A DNA stretch of 5,615 bases from Acidobacteriota bacterium. Lineage in GTDB: Bacteria > Actinomycetota > Acidimicrobiia > Spongiisociales > UBA5794. Both the position numbers and the translations under genes were made by a program. Within the stretch, counting starts at the first letter, position 1, and each line of letters begins with the position of its first letter. Of the stretch, positions 1-5,615 are shown piece by piece. The stretch covers positions 1-5,615 of the forward strand of contig JACZST010000134.1 in assembly GCA_022574065.1 (NCBI GenBank). Reading direction: 5' to 3'. A model generated the notes under the pieces. The model saw only the letters and a program-made list of their open reading frames with translations. It ran no database searches and was not told the origin of the DNA.

Positions 1-87
1 TGTCCGGCGGGACGAACCATCGGGCTGCTCGTCGAGCCCCCCGACGCCGATCCGATGAGGGGGCCGACCACGAAACCGAGTCGCTGA
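1..87 (+). CDS. Possible 3' end of an upstream gene (partial, unrecognised)
   Basis: Frame 1 is open from the first base to a TGA at 85-87 and gives about 28 residues, ending TTKPSR. Third codon positions are mostly G or C, as expected of real coding sequence here. The stop lies 17 nt before the ATG of the next gene and just ahead of its ribosome binding site, which is typical operon spacing. The fragment is too short to assign to a family. Frame 3 is also open over this stretch, but its product is arginine-rich and looks non-natural. The call rests on codon pattern and spacing only. Confidence 0.3.
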   Translation, partial: CPAGRTIGLLVEPPDADPMRGPTTKPSR

Positions 88-91
88 CGAT

Positions 92-100
92 GGAGGGTGA
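92..100 (+). promoter_or_regulatory. Ribosome binding site that sets the start of the small gene at 105
   Basis: GGAGGGTGA lies 8 nt (counted from GGAGG) before the ATG at 105. An earlier in-frame ATG at 90-92 overlaps this site and has no Shine-Dalgarno sequence of its own, so the 105 start is preferred. Confidence 0.7.
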
Positions 101-104
101 TCCG

Positions 105-368
105 ATGAACCCGCCTGAACAATTGCGGACCCGCTGGAAGGAGTTCCAGGCCCACGCCTCGTTCTCCGCCGAACAGACCGAGATCGCGTCGGAGGTCCTG
201 GATACACCCATGGGTGCGCTCCAGTGCAAGCGCTACACGGTCACCGATGGGCCGACCTCAGACACGTACTGGTTTGCGATGGACAAGCCGGGGATGCCGG
301 TGAAGGTGGAGACCGTGGGGCCGGGTGGCGTCACCTACCGGATGACGATGATCAACGACAACCGTTGA
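105..368 (+). CDS. Small hypothetical protein, 87 aa, unrecognised
   Basis: I do not recognise a family. The start is ATG 105, chosen because a strong GGAGGG site lies at the right distance; an in-frame ATG at 90 would add five residues but lacks such a site. The first third is polar and probably helical (LRTRWKEFQAHASF). The rest alternates hydrophobic and polar residues as in a beta sheet, with a motif around residues 55-67 (YWFAMDKPGMPVK) and a strand-like end (VTYRMTMINDNR). There is one cysteine, and no signal peptide or membrane segment is visible. The pattern resembles the end of a small beta-barrel or lipocalin-like domain, which is a guess. It sits 163 nt before the formate dehydrogenase operon on the same strand. 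That gap, with a repeat in it, gives no strong reason to link the two functionally. Confidence 0.6.
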   Translation: MNPPEQLRTRWKEFQAHASFSAEQTEIASEVLDTPMGALQCKRYTVTDGPTSDTYWFAMDKPGMPVKVETVGPGGVTYRMTMINDNR

Positions 369-401
369 GTCGCGAGTCGCGAGTCGCAAGTCGCAAGTCG
401 C
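367..401 (+). repeat. Five tandem copies of a 7-bp repeat, (G/A)AGTCGC
   Basis: Three copies of GAGTCGC (367-387) are followed by two of AAGTCGC (388-401), with no spacers. The first copy overlaps the TGA stop (366-368) of the small gene, so the array begins at the very end of the coding sequence and runs into the intergenic gap. It is not a perfect inverted repeat and no T-tract follows, so it does not look like a terminator. Similar short GTCGC arrays occur between genes in other GC-rich genomes. Their role is unknown to me. Confidence 0.85.
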
Positions 402-518
402 GGACTGGGCAAGGCCTTCGTCTTCGAATGGGCGGTGAAGCGACACTCAAGGGCATTGAGGAGCCGGCGCGTTTGTGCAAAGCCTCCGCCGCCAAGGACT
501 CCTAGCATCGGGCCCGAA

Positions 519-531
519 GGGAGGTGATGAC
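519..531 (+). promoter_or_regulatory. Ribosome binding site for the formate dehydrogenase catalytic gene
   Basis: GGGAGGTGA (519-527) is a near-perfect complement of the 16S rRNA 3' end. It lies 4 nt before an in-frame TTG at 532, or 7 nt counted from GGAGG. This decides the start in favour of TTG 532 over the in-frame GTG at 475, which has no comparable site. I see no convincing sigma-70 -35/-10 pair in 402-518. Confidence 0.8.
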
Positions 532-2418
532 TTGGATTCAGCACGTCTGACCCAGCCCTATGTTCGCGACAACGGAGCACTTCGGCCTGCCACCTGGGAC
601 GAGGCCCTCGACCGCGCTGCTGCGGGGTTCCAAACTGCCATCGACCAACACGGGCCGACGGCATTCGGCATGTTCTCGTGCTCGAAGACGACCAACGAGC
701 TGAACTTCATGGCACAGAAGTTCACCCGGGCCGTCATCGGGTCGAACAACATCGACAGCTGCAACCGTACCTGACACGCACCCAGCGTCGTCGGTCTGAC
801 GGCAGTGTTCGGAGCAGGGGGCGGAACCAGCTCCTACGAAGAGATCGAAACCACGGACCTCATCGTCCTGTGGGGATCGAACGCGCGCGAGGCCCATCCG
901 ATCTTCTTCCATCACCTGCTCAAGGGAATCGACAACGGCGCCACCATGTACGCCATCGACCCCAGACGCACCTCGTCGACGGCCTGGGCGGATCACTGGC
1001 TCGGCATCGACGTCGGCAGCGACATCGCGCTGGCCAACACCATCGCACGCGAGATCATCGCCCAAGGCCTCCACAACGAAGCATTCATCGCACATGCCAC
1101 CACCGGATTCGACGAGTACCGGGCCTCAGTCGAGCCGTGGACGCTGCAAGAAGGGGAGCGGGTTACCGGTGTGCCGGCATCGGCGATCCAAGACCTCGCC
1201 CACGCCTACGCCAAAGCCGAGACCGCCCAGTTGCTGTGGACCCTCGGCATCACCGAGCACTACACCGCGGCCGACAATGTCTTTGCTCTGATCAACCTGG
1301 CCCTCCTCACCGGACACGTCGGCCGGTACGGGTCGGGTCTGGTGCCGCTGCGAGGCCAGAACAACGTGCAGGGAGGCGGCGACATGGGTGCGCTGCCCAA
1401 CAAACTGCCGGGAGGCCAGGATGTCGCCGACGACGTCGGCCGCGCCAGGTTCGAAGCCACATGGGGGGTCGAGCTCCGCGCCGAACCCGGCTGGCACCTC
1501 GCCCAGATGTTCGACGCCATCGAAGGGGGCGACCTGCGCACCCTGTACATCATCGGGGAGAACCCGGCGCAATCGGAGGCAGACGGCGCCAAGGCGCGAC
1601 ACGCCCTCGAGTCGCTTGACTGCCTGGTGGTACAGGACATCGTGATGACGGCCACCACCGAGCTGGCGGACGTGGTGTTCCCGGCGGCGGTCGGCTGGGC
1701 GGAGTCGGAGGGCACGGTCACCTCGAGCGAGCGACGGGTGCAGCGGGTGCGCATGGCGGTCGCTCCTCCGGGTGAGGCCCGCGACGACATAGACATCCTC
1801 GTTGCGATGGCCAACCGTCTCGGCCACGACTGGCCAGCAACGACGGCAGAGGAGGTGTGGGACGAGCTGCGGTCGCTGTCGTCGTGGCACGCCGGGATGA
1901 GCTACGAGCGGCTCGAGGCCCTCGGCGGCCTGCAGTGGCCGTGCCCAGACGAGAGCCACCCCGGCTCAAAGTTCCTGCACGCCCGGCTGTGGGAGGAGCC
2001 AAGCGGTGGGCCGGCGGCGCCGTTCACCGTGGTCGAATGGCGACCACCCATCGATGAGCTCACCGACGAGTATCCGATCCGCCTCACCACCGGGCGCCAC
2101 CTCGATTCGTTCAACACCGGGGTCCAATCCGGCCGGTCCCGTGCACCTCGGCGCAAGGGTGCGACGATCGACATCTCACCGGAGGATGCCGAGCACCTCG
2201 ACCTCAGCGATGGGGATCTGGCCAGGGTCACCTCGCGCCGTGGGAGCGTTGTGGCGCCGGTTGCCGTCGAGACCGGGCTGCGTGACGGTCTTGCGTTCAT
2301 GACGTTGCATTACCCGGACGAGGTCGACGTCAACGTGCTGACCCTCGATAAATGGGATCCGAAATCGGGGACGGCCGAGTTCAAGGCGACGGCGGTGCGA
2401 ATCGAGCTGGAGGGCTAG
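532..2418 (+). CDS. fdhA: Formate dehydrogenase catalytic subunit, selenocysteine-containing, lacking its N-terminal [4Fe-4S] domain
   Basis: This is the catalytic subunit of a Mo/W bis-pyranopterin formate dehydrogenase, interconverting formate and CO2. It is read from TTG 532 through an in-frame TGA at 772-774 as selenocysteine, giving 628 aa. Residues 1-80 hold the family entry motif (RPATWDEALDRAA) and the stretch leading to NIDSCNRT-U-H. Sec81-His82 correspond to Sec140-His141 of E. coli FdhH, and Arg274 in RGQNNVQG to its Arg333. The Sec-Arg spacing of 193 residues is the same as in E. coli. The cofactor-binding C-terminal domain runs from about residue 514 (YPIRLTTGRH) to the end. The ~55-residue Cys-rich [4Fe-4S] domain that normally opens this protein is missing; it lies instead at the C-terminus of the gene ending at 4954. 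The stop TAG directly abuts the GTG of the next gene. The protein is probably cytoplasmic, as no Tat signal is seen. Function is near certain; the physical split is inferred from the sequence. Confidence 0.95.
772..774 (+). other. In-frame TGA decoded as selenocysteine (Sec81)
   Basis: The reading frame continues on both sides of this TGA with clear formate dehydrogenase homology: GSNNIDSCNRT before it and HAPSVVGL after it. The codon sits at the position of the Mo-ligating Sec/Cys of the family and is followed by the conserved His. A SECIS-like hairpin follows at the standard distance. A sequencing error from TGC or TGT (Cys) is the alternative, but it would not explain the hairpin. Confidence 0.93.
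775..807 (+). promoter_or_regulatory. Bacterial SECIS element (SelB-binding hairpin)
   Basis: The six bases at 787-792 (GTCGTC) pair with those at 798-803 (GACGGC), including one G-U pair, and close a loop GGTCT at 793-797. Eighteen bases separate the TGA from GGTCT. From memory of the E. coli fdhF element, both the loop sequence and this distance are the same there. Unlike E. coli, the stem here can pair without the bulged U. The hairpin lies inside the coding sequence, as bacterial SECIS elements do, and would recruit SelB with Sec-tRNA. Confidence 0.85.
2409..2418 (+). promoter_or_regulatory. Ribosome binding site inside the end of the catalytic gene
   Basis: GGAGGG at 2409-2414 lies within the last codons of the catalytic gene, 4 nt before the GTG at 2419. 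The upstream stop TAG (2416-2418) touches the start codon, so the two genes are probably translationally coupled. The site supports GTG 2419 as the start. Confidence 0.7.
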
Positions 2419-4116
2419 GTGGATCTCAGAAACGTCACCACTCCGCCCTCCGACCGAGAACGCGTCGCCATTGACCGTGTGCTCGCAGACCATGGCTTCG
2501 CCGAGACCGACGGGACGCCCGGGCGAACAGCGATCGGTGGCCGCAGCGCCGCCACCCGGCGCGATCTGTTGCTCCCGGCGCTGCACGCCCTCAACGACGC
2601 GGTGGGATGGATCAGCGAGGGCGGACTCGGCTACGCCTGTGAGCGGCTCACCGTGCCCCCGGCTGAAGGGTACGGCGTCGCCACCTTCTACGACCAGTTC
2701 AGCTTCGAGGAGCGGGTCGAGGTGGTCAGGGTGTGCGACGACATCGTGTGCGGTCCCTACGCCGACCAACTGATCGCCGGGCTCGACGGCATCGAGGTCG
2801 AACGAACCCCCTGCCTGGGACGGTGCGAAAAAGCACCGGTCGCCTTCATCCAGCAGCCAGGGTTCCGGCGCACCGAGATCGCCCCCGCCTCACCGCAGAG
2901 CGTTCTCGAAGGCGAACCGACCTCGGTGGACACCCATATCGGTGTGATCGGCGAGGCGGTTCTGCTGGCCAGGGTCGGGTCCGTCGACCCGGAGAGCCTC
3001 GACGACTATCGAGGGGCCGGCGGTTACCAGGCGCTGAGCCGGGCCCTGGATGAAGGAGCAGACGCCGTCCTTGATCGTATCGAGGCGGCCCGGTTGCGCG
3101 GCCGCGGTGGCGCCTCCTTTCCTGCGGCAGCCAAGTGGCGAGCCGTTGCCCAGGCGCAAGGGGACAAGATCGTTGTTTGCAACGCCGACGAGTCGGAGCC
3201 GGGAACCTTCAAGGATCGGGTGTTGATGGAGGCGGACCCGTTCGCCGTGATCGAGGGCATGACCCTCGCCGCCTACGTCACCGGTGCCGAGCGTGGGTTC
3301 CTCTACGTGCGTGGCGAATACGCCCTTGCCGAACGACGCATGATCGATGCCATCGAGGCGGCCAGGGCGGCCGGTCTACTCGGTGAAGACGTCGCAGACG
3401 GTGGGTTCGCCTTCGACGTCGAGGTGAGGAGGGGCGCCGGCGCCTACATCTGCGGCGAGGAGACCTCGCTGTTCAACTCGATCGAGGGTCTTCGCGGCGA
3501 GCCGCGAGACAAACCTCCGTTCCCGACCCAGGAGGGTCTTTTCGGTTTGCCAACGGTGGTCAACAACGTCGAAACCCTGGTAGGCGCCGTCGCCATCACC
3601 ATGGACAAGGACGGGAACAGCAAGCTGTTCCCCATATCGGGCGCTATCAACAACCCCGGCCTGTACGAGGCGCCGTTAGGGGTGTCGGTTGCCGCCCTCA
3701 TCGAGGCTGCCGGTGGACCCACCTCTGACGTCCAGGCGGTGCTGGTCGGTGGTGCCGCCGGCAAGTTCCTGCTCCCCGACGATCTCGAAGTCACCCTCGA
3801 CCACGGAACGGAACCGCCGCTCGGGTCCGGCGCCATCGTCGTCTTCGATACCGCGACCGACATGGAGGTGATCGTCGACCGCATCGCCCGATTCTTCCGC
3901 GACGAGTCTTGCGGCAAGTGTGTGCCGTGCCGGGTTGGGACCATCCGCCAGGTCGAGGCCCTGGAGCGGCTTGGCAACGGCGGTGCGGAGCGGGAGACAC
4001 TCGATGATCTCGCCGCAGTGCTCAGGGATGCCTCGATCTGTGGCCTCGGACAGCTGGCGGCCGAAGCCGTCCAGTCCGCTTTGGACCTTCAGCTGATCGG
4101 GGGTCGCAGTGACTGA
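2419..4116 (+). CDS. NuoE-NuoF fusion: NADH-linked diaphorase subunit of formate dehydrogenase (FdsG-FdsB type)
   Basis: This 565-aa protein joins two normally separate subunits and would pass electrons from the iron-sulfur relay to NAD+ through FMN. The N-terminal ~155 residues are a NuoE/FdsG thioredoxin-like domain with all four [2Fe-2S] ligands: C106-x4-C111 and C132-x3-C136 (CLGRC). The NuoF/FdsB part has the FMN/NADH glycine-rich loop RGRGGASFP (227-235), CNADESEPGTFKDR (254-267), YICGEETSLFNS (from 343), an SLBB-like domain from about 402, and [4Fe-4S] ligands C498, C501, C504 and C541. All key residues are present, so it looks functional. The fusion recalls HoxF of NAD-reducing hydrogenases. 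A hydrogenase role is unlikely because the partner upstream is a formate dehydrogenase. The GTG start abuts the preceding stop, and the end overlaps the next gene by 8 nt. The protein is cytoplasmic, with no membrane segment. Confidence 0.93.
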   Translation: MDLRNVTTPPSDRERVAIDRVLADHGFAETDGTPGRTAIGGRSAATRRDLLLPALHALNDAVGWISEGGLGYACERLTVPPAEGYGVATFYDQFSFEERVEVVRVCDDIVCGPYADQLIAGLDGIEVERTPCLGRCEKAPVAFIQQPGFRRTEIAPASPQSVLEGEPTSVDTHIGVIGEAVLLARVGSVDPESLDDYRGAGGYQALSRALDEGADAVLDRIEAARLRGRGGASFPAAAKWRAVAQAQGDKIVVCNADESEPGTFKDRVLMEADPFAVIEGMTLAAYVTGAERGFLYVRGEYALAERRMIDAIEAARAAGLLGEDVADGGFAFDVEVRRGAGAYICGEETSLFNSIEGLRGEPRDKPPFPTQEGLFGLPTVVNNVETLVGAVAITMDKDGNSKLFPISGAINNPGLYEAPLGVSVAALIEAAGGPTSDVQAVLVGGAAGKFLLPDDLEVTLDHGTEPPLGSGAIVVFDTATDMEVIVDRIARFFRDESCGKCVPCRVGTIRQVEALERLGNGGAERETLDDLAAVLRDASICGLGQLAAEAVQSALDLQLIGGRSD

Positions 4117-4954
4117 CACCGTGATGATCACGATCGATGGGGTCGACGTGCAGGCGCCGGTGGATGCAACGATTCTGGAGGCGGCCGCCAAACAGGGAAC
4201 CGAGGTGCCCACGCTGTGCTACCTGGAGACCCTTACCGCGGCGAGCGCGTGTCGATTGTGTGTCGTTGAGGTCGAAGGCGCCAGGGTGCTTGCCCCCGGC
4301 TGTTCGCGACAGGTTGAAGAGGGGATGGTGATCAAGACCCGGTCGCCAAGGGTGGACCGCGCCCGGCGCATGGTGCTCGAGTTGCTCGCTTCCTCCGTCG
4401 ACCTATCGCTGGCTCCCGAGTTGCTCGAGCTCGCCGAGGAGTACGGCGCCGCCCCGGAGCGGTTCGGCGAAGTCCGTGCCCAGGTGCAGCTCCCGGTGAA
4501 CATCGACAACGGCCTCTACGTCCAGGACCTGTCCAAATGTGTGCTGTGTTATCGGTGCGTGGCGGCGTGCGGCGACGACGCCCAGCACACCTATGCGATC
4601 TCCGTTACCGACCGCGGTTTCGGGGCAGTCATCTCAACGGAGTTCGGGGTGGCCCTGCCTGATTCGGCGTGCGTCTTTTGCGGCAACTGCGTGGCCGTCT
4701 GCCCGACCGGTGCCCTCATCGTCACCACCGAGTACGACATGCGCCAGGCCGGAACCTGGGACGAAGAGTTGCAGACCGTTACCCGAACCATCTGTGCCTA
4801 CTGCGGGGTTGGCTGCAACCTCGACGTGCACGTCCAGGACAACGAGATCGTCAAGGTGACCTCCCCGTTCGACCACGAGGTCACCGCAGGCAACCTGTGC
4901 ATCAAGGGCCGGTTCGGTTGGAGCCACGTCTCCGGGCCCGCTTCGCCCGACTAA
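4109..4954 (+). CDS. Formate dehydrogenase iron-sulfur relay subunit (front part of FdsA; NuoG/HoxU-like) carrying the displaced MopB [4Fe-4S] domain
   Basis: This 281-aa protein is expected to wire the catalytic subunit to the diaphorase. Residues 1-75 are a plant-type [2Fe-2S] domain (C37-x10-C48-x2-C51-x13-C65). Two ferredoxin-like [4Fe-4S] motifs follow: C144, C147, C150, C154 and C188, C191, C194, C198-Pro. The last ~55 residues hold C229-x2-C232-x3-C236-x27-C264 followed by IKGRFGW. That is the N-terminal [4Fe-4S] domain of molybdopterin oxidoreductases, and K266 matches E. coli FdhH Lys44, which lies between cluster and pterin. The protein stops 10 residues after the GRFGW motif. The His/Cys [4Fe-4S] site that NuoG/HoxU proteins carry near residue 95 is absent (ASSVDLSLAPELLELAEEYG there instead). 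The GTG start overlaps the upstream gene by 8 nt behind a weak GGGGG site, so coupling is likely. ATG 4124 is a less supported alternative start. Confidence 0.92.
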   Translation: MTDTVMITIDGVDVQAPVDATILEAAAKQGTEVPTLCYLETLTAASACRLCVVEVEGARVLAPGCSRQVEEGMVIKTRSPRVDRARRMVLELLASSVDLSLAPELLELAEEYGAAPERFGEVRAQVQLPVNIDNGLYVQDLSKCVLCYRCVAACGDDAQHTYAISVTDRGFGAVISTEFGVALPDSACVFCGNCVAVCPTGALIVTTEYDMRQAGTWDEELQTVTRTICAYCGVGCNLDVHVQDNEIVKVTSPFDHEVTAGNLCIKGRFGWSHVSGPASPD

Positions 4955-5097
4955 CCATGTTTGTCTCTCCCACGAGGTCGCCGAGCTCCCAAGAGCCTCC
5001 TCCGCTCGCGCCTCTCCCGTGGCGCTGTCGTTTGCGAACGAGACAATCGCGTAGGGAATGAATCCCCTCCGACCGGCATTGACCCGTGGGAGACACC
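4955..5097 (+). other. Intergenic gap after the formate dehydrogenase operon
   Basis: This stretch is CT-rich at first and shows no gene I would support. It has two small hairpins without a T-tract: TCGTT-TGCG-AACGA near 5028-5042 and GGGA-ATGAA-TCCC at 5054-5066. A 9-bp inverted repeat (4966-4974 with 5085-5093) spans about 110 nt. None of these is a convincing terminator or operator. A promoter for the next gene probably lies here, but I cannot point to it. Confidence 0.4.
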
Positions 5098-5105
5098 GAG
5101 GAGGT
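5098..5105 (+). promoter_or_regulatory. Ribosome binding site for the DUF5996-like gene
   Basis: GAGGAGGT lies 6 nt before the ATG at 5112. It fixes that ATG as the start of the last gene. Confidence 0.75.
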
Positions 5106-5111
5106 CCGGAG

Positions 5112-5615
5112 ATGGCTGCTCTTCCCCCGATGCCGGAGGACTGGGAAGATACCCACGCAACGCTGCAGGTCTATTCGAACGCGGTAGCGGCCCTGCCGCG
5201 GGCGTTCATAACGCCACATGACAAGTGGTGGCACATCGCATTGACGGTACAACCGGACGGGCTCACCACCTCCCCGGTCCCGTTGCCCGACGGATCGACA
5301 GCGACGGTTCGCATGGATCACTACACCCACGAGGTGGTGCTCGCATCCGCAGGCGGACAACGGTGGACATGGCCGATGGACGCCGGTCTCACCGCGACCG
5401 AGCTGGGCGACGCCCTGATCGATGCCGCGACCGAGCTTGGCCTCGAAGGTGAATACGAACGGGGGAAGTTCGAGAACGACGAGCCACGCCCGTACGATGC
5501 AAAAGCTGCCGCGGCCTTCTACGACACTCTTCTCGTCGTCAACGGTGTGCTTGCCGAGCATCGAGCCCTGCTGGAAGGCGAGGTCAGCCCCATACAGATG
5601 TGGCCCCACGGATTC
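5112..5615 (+). CDS. DUF5996-like protein, 5' part (runs off the window)
   Basis: An open frame of 168 codons runs from ATG 5112 to the window edge with no stop. The opening (PEDWEDTHATLQVYSNAV), the HDKWWHIALTV stretch near residues 38-48 with GLTTSPVPLPDG after it, the PYDAKAAAAFYDTLL segment, and the closing SPIQMWPHGF match my memory of the DUF5996 pattern, in which a W-E-x-T start, a WWH motif, a TTSP motif and SP(V/I)-x-x-W-P-H-x-F recur. The function of that family is not known to me. No signal peptide, membrane segment or cysteine is visible. The gene is on the same strand as the formate dehydrogenase operon but 157 nt beyond it and has its own strong ribosome binding site. I see no functional link. 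The 3' end lies outside the window, so completeness cannot be judged. Confidence 0.8.
   Translation, partial: MAALPPMPEDWEDTHATLQVYSNAVAALPRAFITPHDKWWHIALTVQPDGLTTSPVPLPDGSTATVRMDHYTHEVVLASAGGQRWTWPMDAGLTATELGDALIDAATELGLEGEYERGKFENDEPRPYDAKAAAAFYDTLLVVNGVLAEHRALLEGEVSPIQMWPHGF

Noticed and set aside
473..508. Possible promoter with TTGTGC and TAGCAT upstream of the catalytic gene
   Set aside because: The spacer is 24 nt, too long for a sigma-70 promoter, and neither box is strong.
475..774. A free-standing 99-aa protein and a separate 537-aa protein beginning at GTG 805
   Set aside because: Both lie in one frame with continuous formate dehydrogenase homology across the TGA at 772-774. They are one gene read through a selenocysteine codon, not two genes or a pseudogene.
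538..1095. Long minus-strand open frame opposite the catalytic gene
   Set aside because: It mirrors the coding strand in high-GC DNA and its product has no recognisable features. The + strand reading is certain.
1126..1959. 277-codon minus-strand open frame
   Set aside because: It is a GC-driven shadow entirely inside the catalytic gene.
4966..5093. 9-bp inverted repeat TCTCCCACG / CGTGGGAGA flanking the intergenic gap
   Set aside because: The arms are about 110 nt apart and no T-tract follows. The match is short enough to arise by chance, so I do not call it a terminator or an operator.
4902..5609. A 235-codon open frame on the minus strand
   Set aside because: It overlaps the end of the relay gene and the DUF5996-like gene. 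Its product shows no recognisable family, while the + strand frame has a strong ribosome binding site and family motifs.

Overview
The window is high-GC DNA with strong purine-rich ribosome binding sites, GTG and TTG starts and genes packed end to end on the + strand. This fits a free-living high-GC bacterium. The style and the DUF5996-like neighbour are compatible with Actinomycetota (perhaps Acidimicrobiia), but the sequence alone does not prove the phylum.

Layout: (1) 1-87, the possible tail of an upstream gene. (2) 105-368, a small unrecognised protein. (3) 367-401, five copies of a heptamer repeat overlapping its stop. (4) 532-4954, a tight three-gene operon for an NAD-linked, molybdenum- or tungsten-dependent formate dehydrogenase. 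(5) 4955-5111, a short gap without a convincing terminator. (6) 5112 to the window end, the start of a DUF5996-type protein.

The operon is the main content. The first gene (532-2418) is the catalytic molybdopterin subunit. It contains an in-frame TGA at 772-774, exactly where formate dehydrogenases carry their metal-binding selenocysteine, followed by a hairpin that matches a bacterial SECIS in loop and spacing. A plain ORF caller would therefore cut this gene in two. The second gene (2419-4116) is a NuoE-NuoF fusion (the FdsG and FdsB roles) that takes electrons to NAD through FMN. The third gene (4109-4954) is a NuoG/HoxU-like iron-sulfur relay. Its last ~55 residues are the [4Fe-4S] domain that normally forms the N-terminus of the catalytic subunit.

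The usual single FdsA polypeptide is therefore split between its proximal [4Fe-4S] domain and its catalytic domain. The gene order is also a circular permutation of the common G-B-A order: catalytic part, G-B, then the front part of A. The expected electron path is formate to Mo/W-Sec centre (gene 1), to four Fe-S clusters (gene 3), to Fe-S and FMN in the fusion (gene 2), to NAD+. The reverse path would give CO2 reduction. Genes for selenocysteine insertion (selA, selB, selC), the FdhD sulfurtransferase and cofactor synthesis are not in the window and must lie elsewhere if the system works.
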